Positions 10,807 through 20,927 of a stretch of DNA of 64,000 nt are shown one piece after another. Every line of letters begins with the position of its first letter. Position 1 is the first letter of the stretch. A program made the position numbers and the translations under genes. A model generated the notes under the pieces. The model was not told the DNA's origin. It did not search any database and worked only from the letters and a program-made list of their open reading frames with translations. This DNA comes from Patagioenas fasciata (lineage: Eukaryota; Chordata; Aves; Columbiformes; Columbidae). The stretch covers positions 14,060,488 to 14,124,487 of the forward strand of contig NC_092559.1 of the NCBI RefSeq assembly GCF_037038585.1, in the 5' to 3' direction.

Positions 10807-11400
10807 ATGGGCCAGGGAAAGAGTAAATCCTTAAGTTCTCCTTTCTGGGATCCCCTAGAGGGATCCCAAGAGAAGTTTACGGGATCTCCAGAGAGATCCC
10901 AAGCGGGACTAAATCCCAAGAGGTCAAGAGGGAGCGACCTTCCAGGTATACCCCCAGACAGTCCCCTGGGGATGATGTTAGAGTCCTGGAGAATCCCAGG
11001 TCTTCAGGACCCTAGAAAGGGTGGTCCCAAGAGGTCGAGAGGGAGCGACCTTCCAGGTATGCCCCCAGACAGTCCCCTGGGGATGATGTTAGAATTCTGG
11101 AAAGATGAGGAAAGTACAAGGGAAAAAAGTAAAGAAAAGATGATCCAATATTGTATGGTTGAATGGGCCAAAGAAGAAATTAGGCCAGAGCATTTATTTT
11201 GGCCCATTTTTGGATAATTTGACGATTGGATGTGTCAAGCTTTAAATTTATATGTAAACAGAAAGGAGTCTTTTAGTCAAGAAGAGAGTGATTATGTTTC
11301 ATGCTGGAAAGGAAGTTTGAGAACTGTAGGAATATATGTATTTGAGAAAAAGGATAAACGTACTCGGGAGTGGACCCCCCAGTTTGTAGCAAAATCCTGA
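10807..11400 (+). pseudogene. gag: Class I (gamma-like) ERV gag relic, left arm
   Basis: Starts with a myristoylation-type MGQGKSKS at 10807. It runs 136 codons to a TAA at 11215-11217, after which the same frame continues with DDWMCQALNLYVN and GIYVFEKKDKR to a TGA near 11400. Motifs such as SPLGMMLEFW, MIQYCMVEW and LFWPIFG are typical of gammaretrovirus-type matrix proteins. It contains an in-frame 37-codon tandem duplication (separate entry). Capsid and nucleocapsid are missing: the sequence passes through an A-rich tract into protease. Not functional. Confidence 0.75.
10915..11104 (+). repeat. In-frame 111-bp tandem duplication in gag, left arm
   Basis: Two units with a 111-bp period (units begin about 10921 and 11032). 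Each encodes KRSRGSDLPG(I/M)PPDS PLGMMLE, with only a few base differences. 111 is a multiple of 3, so the frame is preserved. The second unit is partial. Confidence 0.85.
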
Positions 11401-11499
11401 GGAGATATAAGAAAGAAACTAGAAAAACTCGAAGAGATGAGGAGAAACAAAGAGCAAAGGAAAAAATCTTAGTAGCCGCAGTAAGGGAGAGTCAAAAGA

Positions 11500-11545
11500 A
11501 AGAAAAAAAAAAACAAAAAAAAAAAAACAAAAAAAAAAAACCTGC
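11500..11545 (+). repeat. A-rich low-complexity tract
   Basis: Runs of A broken by single G or C, reading as poly-lysine in the overlapping frame. It marks the join between gag and protease remnants. The mirror tract at 43180-43225 has the same length, notable for a slippage-prone sequence. Confidence 0.8.
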
Positions 11546-11549
11546 CCTC

Positions 11550-12504
11550 GTAGTGGAAGCAAAGGGAGAACCCTTTAAAGTTCCCATACTGGATAATGTG
11601 GAAATTGAATCTGAAAAAAGAATTTACCCAGAGGCTGAAAATAATCTATTGGGGAGAGATTTAATTGTGGCATCAGGCATGACTATAGAAATTGAACAGG
11701 GAACATTAAAAGTAAAACTTTATGTGTTAACACCGCAGGACAAAGTTAAAATCAACCATATATATTGATTCAAAGTATGCTTACATAGTAGTTCACACAT
11801 TTGGGAAAATTTGGAAAGAGAGAGGGTTAATAAATACCCAAGGAAAGGAATTAGTACATCAAGAACTAGTGGTTAGAGTTTTATAGGTCCTTAGAGGATC
11901 ATCAGCAGTAGCAGTAGTCCATGTAAAAGGACATCAGAGAGGAACCAGGTTTAAAATTAGAGGAAACAACTTGGTGAATCATGAAGCTAAACAGGCAGCA
12001 ATGTTATCTTTAAAACCTATTGTCCTACAACCTCTAAGAGACAAACAAACAAAAAGGCAGAGAAAAAGTTCACTATAAAAGAAAAAGCAAAATTAGAGAA
12101 TATAGGTGCAGAATTCAAGAATGGGGGATGGTTTTTTTTTTTACCAGATAGTAGAGAGATGGTCCCCAAAAATTAAGTTAGGGGAATTCTAAATTTACTA
12201 CATCAGAAAACTCATTGGGGAAACAGAGCTCTCTGTGATCAGTTTTTGAAGTGTTTTGGATGTTTTGGGATATTTGAAATAGCTAAACAAATTACGTATG
12301 GGTGCTTGACTTGTCAAAAAGTAAATAAAGTAAGTATGAGAAAATCACCCGCAGGGGGAAGAAAAACAGCATAGATCTTTTGAAAGGATTCAAGTGGATT
12401 ATACTGAATTGCCCAAAGTGGGAATATATAAATACTTATTGGTTATAATAGACTAACTAACGCACTGGGTGGAAGCCTTTCCTGCCATGAGAGCAACCGC
12501 CTAA
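11550..12504 (+). pseudogene. pol: Class I ERV pol relic: protease end, RNase H, integrase start; RT absent, left arm
   Basis: 11550-11768 ends with NLLGRDLIVASG, the C-terminal part of a gammaretrovirus-type protease. Immediately after it, one base out of frame, comes an RNase H segment (DSKYAYIVVHTFGKIWKERG, then VHVKGHQRG). About 12190-12320 encodes an integrase HHCC zinc-binding domain (LLHQKTHWGN ... CLTCQK) and then VDYTELPKVGIYKYL, the start of the catalytic core. The whole RT domain is missing. Several stops. It ends by fusion to repeat E near 12505. Confidence 0.7.
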
Positions 12505-13378
12505 TTTGTAGAAAACTTGCTGAACTCTGCGAGATACTGTTCCTTATTAACCTGTTTTCTTTGTAGGTATCTGTTTAAGCACATTACAGTTTAAATAAGT
12601 GCCTGTTACATGGTACAGTAAGTTCACAGACTGCTAAATCATGAGAATCCATTGACTGAATATGTACATTTTGTGATTATACAGAAGATTTTGTGATTAT
12701 ACAGAAGACCGTGAGCTCTTTACTGCGTGAATGTGATGATAATATTTTGTGTGTGACAGCTGTTACTTTTCTTTCTAGCATGCTAGCTTTATTCCAGTAT
12801 CCAGACTTGTGCAACTCTGTGATAGGCTGTGTCTCATCTCAATGTGCTGGATTTGGCTCTTTTGTATGCACACCAAGTAAAGAATCCTGGTTTTGGAATA
12901 ACAGTTGTAGCACACCAGGTGAGACACTAATAAAAGCCTTGCCCAGTCCAGCTTGTTGCGGTGGTGGGGGGGCGGGTGCCGACTGGGCTCCAGCGCGCAC
13001 TGACCTGTTTTGTCAGGGAGACCCAGAGGCACCTCTACCTGGCTGAGCAGTAAGCAGTTCAAAGGTGCAATGCAAAAACTGAGATATTGTCTTGAATATG
13101 TGTAACTGTGATCTATCTGCATATTTGACCTTGGTATTTGGTTTTCATATCTGAGTTCAGCATTTTAATTTGCATATTTATATTCGGTACCAAAAGAATT
13201 TTGTTTGGGGAGATAATTATAAAATGGGAACCGATTCCGCTACTAAAATACCACCTTGCTCCCCTCTTAGGATGCATCCTTATACATTAGAGTAATTGCT
13301 CTTATTGCTATTTAATAAAGTTGAGACCAGAAAAGAAGTGAGGTTGTTAAACTCTGATTCGCATTGAATTTGTGTGTT
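12505..13378 (+). repeat. Repeat unit E, copy 1, left arm
   Basis: Shares extended similarity with 15240-16100 and with the reverse strand of 60170-61110. Recognisable blocks: CTTATTAACCTGTTTTCTTTG, GGATTTGGCTCTTTTGTATG and CTTAGGATGCATCCTT. An open frame at 12693-13046 (117 codons, cysteine-rich, SVIGCVSSQCAGFGSF) has similar counterparts in the other copies. I do not recognise it as a known protein. A splice-acceptor-like TTTTCTTTCTAG (12766-12778) and a donor-like CAGGTGAGA (about 12919) bracket part of it. The unit behaves as part of a retroviral family rather than a host gene. Confidence 0.55.
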
Positions 13379-13745
13379 TGTTGGAGGAATGGGAAAGAAA
13401 ACTAAATGTGGAGGGGTTTGGTTAGATGGAGATATGTTGTTGAATTAGTCAGGCCCAAAGGAATCTCAAGGCCACTTTGAGAAGCTGAGAACAGAATCTG
13501 CTGTGAGAAAGAGAGAGGGGCGTTTCTTCATTAACAGGGCCTCAGCATGGCGTGAGTCATCGGACCTATCATCGGTGGGGCTCCAGCGTGTGGACTGCCC
13601 ATGATACTCATTTAGCGAATCCATGCTGGGAGCGTGGATGCATGATTAGAGAATAGTTGCGTATATAAGGAGGCTTGTTTCTGTAATAAATGGCTTTGCG
13701 TGATTCACATTGAATCGGAATGCTGAGTCCTTTATCGCTCCAACA
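13379..13745 (+). mobile_element. LTR family A, 5' LTR of a class II ERV, left arm
   Basis: Perfect 8-bp inverted ends TGTTGGAG...CTCCAACA, 367 bp. TATA box GTATATAAGG (about 13661) and AATAAA (about 13686). Two bases after the end comes TGGTGACCCCGACGTGAT, a primer-binding-site-like sequence, then a leader and gag. A second copy lies at about 57060-57442. Confidence 0.85.
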
Positions 13746-13747
13746 AA

Positions 13748-13765
13748 TGGTGACCCCGACGTGAT
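13748..13765 (+). other. Primer-binding-site-like sequence of the class II ERV
   Basis: TGGTGACCCCGACGTGAT two bases after LTR A. A splice-donor-like AAAAGGTGAGCAG follows at about 13897 in the leader, the usual place for a retroviral major splice donor. Confidence 0.65.
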
Positions 13766-13939
13766 ACTCCAAACGGCGTCTCACTAAGATCGGGGAAAAG
13801 CCTGGAGCGGCCCAGCCGGAGGCGGATCAGCTGGACTGAGAACCGGGCGGAGGCGTACGGACATTCCGCAGATAAATTTGTTGAAGAAGTCCCCGGAAAA
13901 GGTGAGCAGCTGGGAGCAGGAGGAGGGAAGAGTGAAGCT

Positions 13940-14850
13940 ATGGGGCAAAATATATCCTCTGAGGAAGAAGTCATAGTTAAACTCCTCCTGCATATTCTCT
14001 CTATGAGAGGACTTAAATATGAAGAAAGTAACATACGTAGACTGTTGGTTCGGTGTAGAACTAACGGCTACCCGACAGAAGCTGAGAAGGTTTTTAAAAT
14101 TGAACTTTGGGATGATATAGGGCAGAAATTATGGGATAAGGTTAGCAATGGAGATAAAGAAGCTAAATCATTAGCGACTACATGGAAGCTTATAATTTCC
14201 ACCTTAAAAGAATTTAAGGCTGAACGGGCTGCGGTTACCAGAATTTTTGCAGCATTGCAGCTTGATAAGAACTCTAAAAATAATTGTGAAGCTTACCCGG
14301 TTCCTGTCTTTGATACCTTCTCTACTCCATCCCCTGCTGTGCTTTTGGCACCCCCGATACCTCAGCAGTCCGGGGTGGGGGGAGGAAAAATGCCGAGCGG
14401 GTGTCCTCCTACACTATTAGCAAACCCTGATGAGAACAGCAAGTCAAAAGGATTGGAATCAGACAACTTGCCCAAAGAACCTGTGAAAGCTGAGAATGCT
14501 AAAGTTGTAAACAAGCCCTTTTATCAATTTGTATCTGCTTTTACCACCTTTTAACCCTCCAACTTCCATGAGAGAGCAGAAGGAGTCGCCGGATAAGAAT
14601 TGGGCAAAAGAACTGTGTGAAAGATCAGATCAACTATTAGCGAGTGAATCCAACAGTCAGCAATATCAAGCTATGAGAGAGGTGCCTGAAACCAACAAAG
14701 CAGCCAAATCATTTGCAACTATTAATCAGGGTCCCAATGAGAATTACATGCAATTTATTGACCACCTTCAAGAGGCCATCAATAAGGAGGTTGAAAACTT
14801 GGAAGTTAAGGAAGCACTGGTGTTGAAATTAGCAGTAGAGAATGCTAACG
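13940..14850 (+). pseudogene. gag: Class II (beta-like) ERV gag relic: matrix and C-terminal capsid, left arm
   Basis: ATG at 13940 (MGQNISSEEEVIVKLLLHIL) opens 204 codons of betaretrovirus-type matrix and a proline-rich linker. A +1 frame continuation (14529-14850) contains the capsid major homology region (INQGPNENYMQFIDHLQEAI) and LVLKLAVENANV. The N-terminal capsid domain and all of nucleocapsid are missing. At about 14850 it is fused to the leader-like part of another ERV. The MHR allows confident assignment to retroviral capsid. Confidence 0.8.
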
Positions 14851-16100
14851 TTTGCTATCAGCATGTTATTTGCGGGTTTTACAGTACATATTATGTGCTC
14901 CTGTGTACTGTCTCTCTGAAAATCAAGCAACTTGTCAGGAATGTGAGTTAATTGTTTTACTAGTTGTTCTTAAGTGCACCGTGAAACCTTCTCCCCGCTT
15001 TTCCCACTCACGCTGCAAGCAGCCCTGTGCTTCCCCCCCCCCCCCACCCCTCAAAGTTTTTACTTGCAAGATGGGGTCAGGAATGATTGTTTTCAGTTGT
15101 GTTCCTAAAAAATCAGCATTGGGAGGTGTTTTAAAACATAAGAAAGCACTCGGACAAGAAATCATTAAATCTTTTCAGACAGTTTTACAGGCGGGGCGAT
15201 TTGAACTTCAACAAGCTGAGAGAGAATTAACTGATAACACACAGGTCAGAAAACTTGTTAAAGTCTGCAAGATGCTTTCCTTATTAACCTGTTTTCTTTG
15301 TGGGTATCTGTTTAAGCATGTTGCAATTTTGGTAGGCCTTTGTTATATGGTACGATAAGTTCACAGTCTGTTAAATCATGAGAATCCGTTGACTCAAAAT
15401 GTGCATTTTGTGATAATACAGAAGATCATGAGTAATTTAGTTCTTTACTGCATGAATGCGATGGTAAAATTTTGTGTGTAGTAGCTGTTATTTTTCTTTC
15501 TAGCACGCTAGCTTTATTTCGGTATCCAGACTTGCGCAACTCTGTGATGGGCTGTGTCACATCTCGATGTGCTGGATTTGGCTCTTTTGTATGCACATCA
15601 AGTAAAGAATCCTGGTTTTGGGATAACAGTTGTAGCACACCAGATGAGACACTGATAAAAACCTTGCCCGGTCCAGCTTGCTGCGGTGGCGGGGGGGCGG
15701 GTGCCGGTTGGGCTCCAGCACACACTGACCTGTTTTGTCAGGGAGACCCAGCGGTACCTCTGCCTGGCTGAGCAGTAAGCAGTTCAAAGGTGCAATGCAA
15801 AAATTGAGAGATTGTCTTAAATTAGTGTAACTGTGATCCATCTGCATATTTGAACTTGGTATTTGGTTTTCATATCTGAGTTCAGTATTTTAATTTGCAT
15901 ATTTGTATTTGGTACCATGACAATTTTGTTTGGGGAAATAATTACAAAATGGGAACCGGTTCCACTGCTAAAATTTCACTGCTAAAATTCTACCTTGCTC
16001 CCCCTTAGGATGCATCCTTGCGCATTAGAGTAATTGCTTATATTGTTAGCTAATAATTTTGAGACCAGAAAAGAATTTAAATTATTAAACTCTGCTTTGC
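14851..16100 (+). repeat. Repeat unit E, copy 2 (with ERV leader and gag-like start), left arm
   Basis: 14870-15070 resembles 62085-62290 (block ATCAAGCAACTTGTCAGGAA). At 15071 an ATG opens a frame beginning MGSGMIVFSCVPKKSALGGV, which looks like the N-terminus of a retroviral gag. From 15240 the sequence follows repeat E copy 1, including the cysteine-rich frame at 15472-15771 (99 codons). A C-run at 15034-15047 keeps its length in the mirror copy. Interpretation as ERV leader plus flanking repeat is tentative. Confidence 0.5.
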
Positions 16101-16149
16101 AAAAAAAAAAAAAAAGAAAAAAAAAAAAGAAACAAAAAAAAGAAACAAA
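16101..16149 (+). repeat. Poly-A/A-rich tract
   Basis: Three A-runs broken by G and C. It marks a junction between repeat E and LTR G-like sequence. Mirror at 38576-38624, with no length difference. Confidence 0.85.
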
Positions 16150-17130
16150 CACCTAAATGCTATGATGGATGTGAACTTGGTATTGTATGAAGTTGTATTT
16201 AAAAGTTGCTGGAATGTGAACTGATTTGGATCTAGGAAAATGGAATAATGGATTGATGTTTAATATACTGTATTTTGACATCTTTAAATTGTGAAAGGTA
16301 AATGGGGCTGAGGAATGTAACAACTGTTGAGCTAATTGGAATCGTGTATAAAACTCAGCTCATTGTAACCGAGGAGTTTGCCAGAGCCTCCCACTTCGTA
16401 CCAGCGATTACGCCAGCTGCGTGGCCATGACTATATCTGAACTGCAGCAAGAAGAGAAAGAAGAAAAAAAAAAGGAAAAACCTGTTTGCCCGCTGCTAAG
16501 CGGAGAAAGGGAGGCTTTACTCCCCCCCGCTCTGTCTTTCTTCTCTCTCTGGAGTATTGTCATCCATCCTTATTGTGGCACTGTGTTGCTTCTTGGCTTT
16601 GAATCAGGGGTTGTTGGTGATGTTTCTTTTTGCTTCTGTCTTGTTTCCTAGGTTTTGGCACATATGGGGAAAGAGCTCATAATTTTACCTCCCTACTGAA
16701 GTCATTCTTTTCACACTGGTCAGCTTTGGGGAGGTCAGAGTGCTCAGTGCTTCTCTGGGTCAGACTGGTACTGATTTGGGTGTGGAGTGCAGCCAGGTTG
16801 GTTTGATGTGGAGTTGGAACTGATTTGTTTTCATGCTGGGCTGGAGATCCTGCCAATCCCAGATGGGGGCGAGAGGGAGGTTTTATTCCCCCCCGCGCCC
16901 CTCCCCTAAGCAATGTTACTGCTAGAGAACTGTAATACTGCATGAAGGAGTCTGAGGGTTGAAATTTAAAGGCATTACCAATGGGTCCATAGTTCTAATG
17001 AAGCTCAGAAATTAAACAAAAAAAATTTTTTAATAGACTTATTCTGTGGTAACTGGTTGTAAGAGACTTCTTAGTAAATTCACCATGCTAGTTTTTGAGG
17101 TCATGGGAGAGAACGAAAGAAAGGCTGTTT
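16150..17130 (+). mobile_element. LTR family G-like sequence, left arm
   Basis: Matches on the same strand sense the LTR at 59409-60165 (minus). Shared blocks: AAATGGGGCTGAGGAATGTAAC, GTCTGAGGGT(T)GAAATTTAAAGGCAT and GACTTATTCTGTG. The copy lacks the final CCGCGACA and PBS found at 59409, so it is 3'-truncated. An A-rich purine stretch (16455-16480) and two C-runs are inside. No credible coding frame. Confidence 0.5.
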
Positions 17131-17239
17131 TTTGAGACCAATAGAATGCCAAATTTGGAACAAAGTTTTAATACATGAATTCTTGTAGTTGCCAGAAAGT
17201 CCTATACCTCTCTTGGGTCAGGATTTGTTAAGTAAATTG
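17131..17239. other. Junction sequence, no gene
   Basis: Short stretch that leads into a retroviral pol remnant. GGAATTCTTG and the following block suggest the upstream part of class II protease/RT but no clear frame. Confidence 0.3.
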
Positions 17240-18565
17240 CAAGCTCAAATAACGTTTTCTGAGAATTCTGTTTAGTTGCATGGCCTACAAGAAGCTGCTT
17301 GGATGGTGCAGATCTGCTTGCTGCAAGTGAGAAATCTCCAAGGAAATTTCAAATGCTGTATTTCCACTAGTATTAACAGCCAATGTTTCGATAAAGCAAA
17401 TACTACACTGATAGAACTGAAACAGGACTTCGATCCGGTAAGGGAAAACAATATCCAATAAATATGGCAGCCAAAATGGAGTTGGAAACTTTGAGGAATA
17501 AATTTATGACAACCTTACAGGCTGACTGCATTCGATTGGACTTGCAGATTTGTCTATTTATAGCTACAACATAGAAACAACCTGTGGCTATTGTGGGACA
17601 GTATGATGAGAATGCAAACAGACTGATATACTTGGAATGGATTTTTTTGCCCAATTCTTTTCCTAAAACTATTACTGAGCCCCTGGAATTGATTGTTACT
17701 CTGATCAAAAAAGGCAGAGAATGGATTCAGGCTTTAGTAGGCCGTGATCCATCTGTCATATATGTACCTTTTGCGAAAGCAGATTTTGATTGTTTTTATT
17801 CACAATCTCTGTCCTTGCAAATTGCGCTAGCAGATTTTCTTAACAGCATAGGTTTTGGCATGCCTAAATGTAAACTGCTTCAAAATCTGTGTGTCTTTGA
17901 TATCAGACCAGAGACCGTACTTGTATTCGGTCCTATCCCAAATGCTCGCACAGTTTTTGTTGATGGTTCAGGGAAGTGTCATGAAGCTGTAGTGGTCTGG
18001 CGTGAAGATAGCGATTGGCATCATTCTGTTACAATTGTTGAAGGCTCAACCCAATTAGTGGAACTTGGTGCAGTTTTGCATGCCTTAGAGCTTTTTAGGG
18101 AGGAACCTCTAAATTTGGTTTGTGATTCTGAGTACGTAGTCAAGGTCCTACAGCGCATCCCCTCCACTTAAAGAAATCTCGCAACAGCAACTTTTTGATA
18201 TGTTTTTATCATTGCAAACTGCATTACAGCTTTGCAAACACCCACTGTTTGTTACTCATATACGCTCTCATACAACTTTACCAGGTCCCATAACTGAAGG
18301 TAATGCAGTTGCGGATTCTTATACTGTAGCTACAGTCCGTTTCCAGTCTGCCAGGGCTTCACATGATTTCTTCCATCAGAATGCTGCTGCCTTAAAAAAG
18401 ATGTTTGGTCTCACTCTCGAGCAAGCGATAGACATAGTGCGCTCTTGCCCGGAATGTCAAGGTCTGATTACAAGCTCGCCCTCCCTTGGAGTCAACCCTC
18501 GCGGACTCTCAGCTAATGACATTTGGCAGTCTGATGTTACACGTTTCATCTTTTGGCCATTTGAG
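17240..18565 (+). pseudogene. pol: Class II ERV pol relic: RT connection, RNase H, integrase zinc finger, left arm
   Basis: 17584-18171 (195 codons) covers RT connection (LEWIFLPNSFPKT) and RNase H (FVDGSGKCHEA, VELGAVLHALELF, CDSEYVVKVL). After one stop, 18200-18540 gives HIRSHTTLPGPI, the RNase H end, followed by an integrase HHCC finger (HDFFHQNAAAL ... SCPECQG) and ANDIWQSDVT, the entry to the catalytic core. At about 18565 it switches to class I integrase sequence (next entry). 17240-17580 has a direct, more diverged repeat at 20347-20700. Confidence 0.75.
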
Positions 18566-18777
18566 TATGAGAAAATCACCCACAGGGGGAAGAAAAACAG
18601 CATAGATCTTTTGAAGGGATTCAAGTGGATTATACTGAATTGTCCCAAGTGGGAATATATAAATACTTATTGGTTATAATAGACTAACTAACGCGCTGGG
18701 TGGAAGCCTTTCCTGCCACGAGAGCAACTGCCTAATTTGTAGTTAAAAGGTTATTGGAACAGGTTATTCCGAGATTT
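18566..18777 (+). pseudogene. Class I integrase fragment fused to class II integrase, left arm
   Basis: From GAGTATGAGAAAATCACCCA onward this repeats 12330-12510 of the class I ERV almost base for base (AAGAAAAACAGCATAGATCT, CTAACTAACGC). It then continues further, to KRLLEQVIPRFG. The class II frame runs straight into it without a stop, making a mosaic of two retroviral classes. Not functional: stops follow in the catalytic core. Confidence 0.75.
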
Positions 18778-18873
18778 GGCCAGTAACAAAAAAATTAATT
18801 CCTGCTCTGTTTTACAAAGTGGTATTCTCAACATTGGCTACATCCATTGCTAAAAGCAATAACACCTCTGAGG

Positions 18874-19560
18874 TTAAGGGTTGTCATCATTGCAATCGGT
18901 TTCTTCTTTGTTAGCTAGCCAAGGTCTCACCCACTTTGCTGGGATCCACGAATTTTTATGGTTACCTGTAGAAACACAAGCATATCCCCTTCCCCAGGTT
19001 ATTAATGACATAGGACCTTCCCATTGTTGTGTTGTCACATTAAACACACTAACCTTAGGTCCATTTTCGGAAAAATCTTTGACATTTATGATATGGTGCA
19101 TAACAACAGGTTCCATTTCAATCTCACTTTTAGGATTAAGCCAGTTCAGCACATACAATGCCTTCATCAATACCTCCTCTGGACTCACACCAATTCCCCC
19201 TTGTTTTTTCAAAACAGACAAAAGATTTTTCAGAGTGCGGTGTGCACGCTCAATAATTGCCTGGCCAGTAGAATTATAAGGGACTCCGAACAGGTGTTGT
19301 ACTTTCCACTGGGCGAGGAAGGTTGCAAGTGTATCAGAACGGTATGCGGGACCATCATCTGTTTTGATCTGTGTAGGAACACCCATGACAGCAAAAGCTT
19401 GTAATAAATGACGCTTTACCACTTTTGCATTTGCTGAGGTCAAAGCTGTAGCCCACAGCAGTCCTGAACAGGTATCTATGGACACATGAATGTACTTTTG
19501 TCAGCCAAACGGTGCAAATTCAGTAATATCAGTTTGCCATAACTGGCCTGGCTGCTTGCA
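18874..19560 (-). pseudogene. Class II ERV integrase core and C-terminal domain, inverted, left arm
   Basis: Minus-strand frame of 203 codons (19485-18874) after WQTDITEF. All three catalytic acidic positions are visible: Asp in SIDTCSG, Asp in TDDGPAYRS and Glu in QAIIERAHRTL. The C-terminal DNA-binding part ends with SWIPAKWVRPW. A single TGA at 19503-19501 separates the WQTDITEFAPFG block from the rest, probably from CGA by CpG decay. This is the best-preserved retroviral domain in the arm. Its orientation opposes the pol relic just upstream. The mismatch at 19511 changes Pro here to Leu in the other arm. Confidence 0.85.
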
Positions 19561-19639
19561 GCGCGAGTGGGAAAAGTGGGGAGAAAGTTTTACGGTGTAC
19601 TTATACCACAAAGAAACAATTCTAACAACAACCAGTGAA

Positions 19640-20241
19640 ACAATTAAATCACATTCCTGACAAGCTGCTTGATTTTCAGAGGGGCAATACACAGATGCAT
19701 ATAATATGTACTGTAAAACTCACAAATAACACGTTGAAAGTAAACATTAGCATTCTCTACTTCTAATTTCAACACCAGTGCTTCCTTAGCTTCTAGGTTT
19801 TCAACCTGCTTATTGATGACGTCTTGAAGATGGTCAATAAATTGCATGTAATTCTCACTGGGACCCTGATAGTAGTTATAAAAGATTTGGCTGCTATGTT
19901 GGTTTCAGACACATCTATCATAGCTTGATATGCAAGGTCTGTTGACTGCCTCAGGATTTCAGAAACTAATAGCGCCTGTAATTGTGGTGTGTCAATTAGT
20001 GTCTGTTCCAAGAGCTGGGATACCTGCCCCTTTCAACGAGTCCCCATCATTCCATCCTAAATGATCTATAGCTGTTACATTGCATAGGTCTAATTTTGCT
20101 TGAGTCTTTCATAGTTTTTATCTGATCTTGGGGCAACATGTACACATACTCTTTTTCCTGTTAACTTTTGAAGAAAATGCTGCAAACCCCCATCCTCATC
20201 CGAGTCATCAGATAACGCAGAATTGAACGGTGCTGGAGAAT
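19640..20241 (-). pseudogene. gag: Class II ERV gag relic (capsid part), inverted, left arm
   Basis: Minus-strand pieces: SALSDDSDEDGGLQHFLQ (linker region), TAIDHLGWNDGDS, and a capsid C-terminal block with YMQFIDHLQDVINKQ and LEVENANV. The latter closely matches the plus-strand gag at 14740-14850. Multiple stops and frameshifts. It leads directly (at about 19640) into the same leader-like repeat as at 14870, then into integrase. Confidence 0.7.
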
Positions 20242-20346
20242 CTGATATCCTTGAATAATTCCTTGCTGGGTCAGGCAAGTGCAAGCCCCTTGCCGAACCC
20301 AGGCAAGTGTAAGTTCCTGCCTAATTCAGACAAGTGTAGTCCTTGT
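20242..20346 (+). repeat. LTR C hairpin-repeat fragment, left arm
   Basis: About 105 bp of the CTTGCC...GGCAAG hairpin units, inverted relative to the units of LTR C copy 2 at 21200-21316 judged by the GATATCCTTGAATAATTCC block. It therefore forms a small inverted repeat within the arm. Confidence 0.65.
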
Positions 20347-20927
20347 AAGCTTAAATAACGTTTTCTGAGAATTCTGTTTAGTTGCATGTCCCACGAAAAG
20401 ATACTTGGAAGCTGCAGATCTGCTTGCTGCAAGCAGGAAATCTCCAAGGAAATTTTGGATGTTATATTTCCACTAGTATTGGCAGCTGAAGTATCGGTAA
20501 AGCCAACACTACACTGATAGAACTGAAACAGGACTTTGATCCGGTAAGGGAAAACAATATCCAATAAACATGAAAGCCAAAATGGGGTTGGAGACTTCGA
20601 TGAAAAAATTTATGACAACCTTACAGGCTGACTGCATTCGATTGGACTTGCAGATTTGTCTATTTATAGCTACAGCATAGAAACAACCTCTCTTTGGTTT
20701 CCTTAAATGCGATGGAGGAAAAACAAGCGTCTGGTCAGCCCTTGTGGTCCTTTTTAGAATATACCACAATAGGAAGCATGTTCTGCGAACCCCCGTTCCG
20801 CCCTCAATGGATCTTGTGGGTGCAGCAGACCCAGGTTCTGGTAGATTTTAAGTTCATCTGTCAGAACATTAAGGGCCTCCATATGCTGTGAGGTCCATTT
20901 CCATTTTCTGTTTTTCAAAATCAGGTC
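20347..20927 (+). pseudogene. ERV internal fragment (diverged copy of 17240-17580), left arm
   Basis: Blocks such as CGTTTTCTGAGAATTCTGTT, CAAGGAAATTT and GGGAAAACAATATCCAATAAA match 17240-17580 in direct orientation. The second half (20504-20892) is the source sequence for the 389-bp copy at 22538-22926. Frames are broken. Confidence 0.6.
20504..20892 (+). repeat. 389-bp segment duplicated into the spacer (arm copy)
   Basis: Matches 22538-22926 with an offset of 2034 and only two differences (20794/22828 C/T and 20801/22835 C/A). Here it is continuous with the ERV sequence on its left, so this is the source rather than the insertion. A third, inverted copy is in the right arm (33833-34221). 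Confidence 0.9.

Noticed and set aside
13280..13378. Possible tRNA or small RNA in the A-rich end of repeat E
   Set aside because: No cloverleaf or conserved box sequences; the same sequence recurs with all E repeats.
15034..15047. Poly-C run as a quadruplex-type element
   Set aside because: A single run without the spaced repeats required; a low-complexity junction is a simpler reading.
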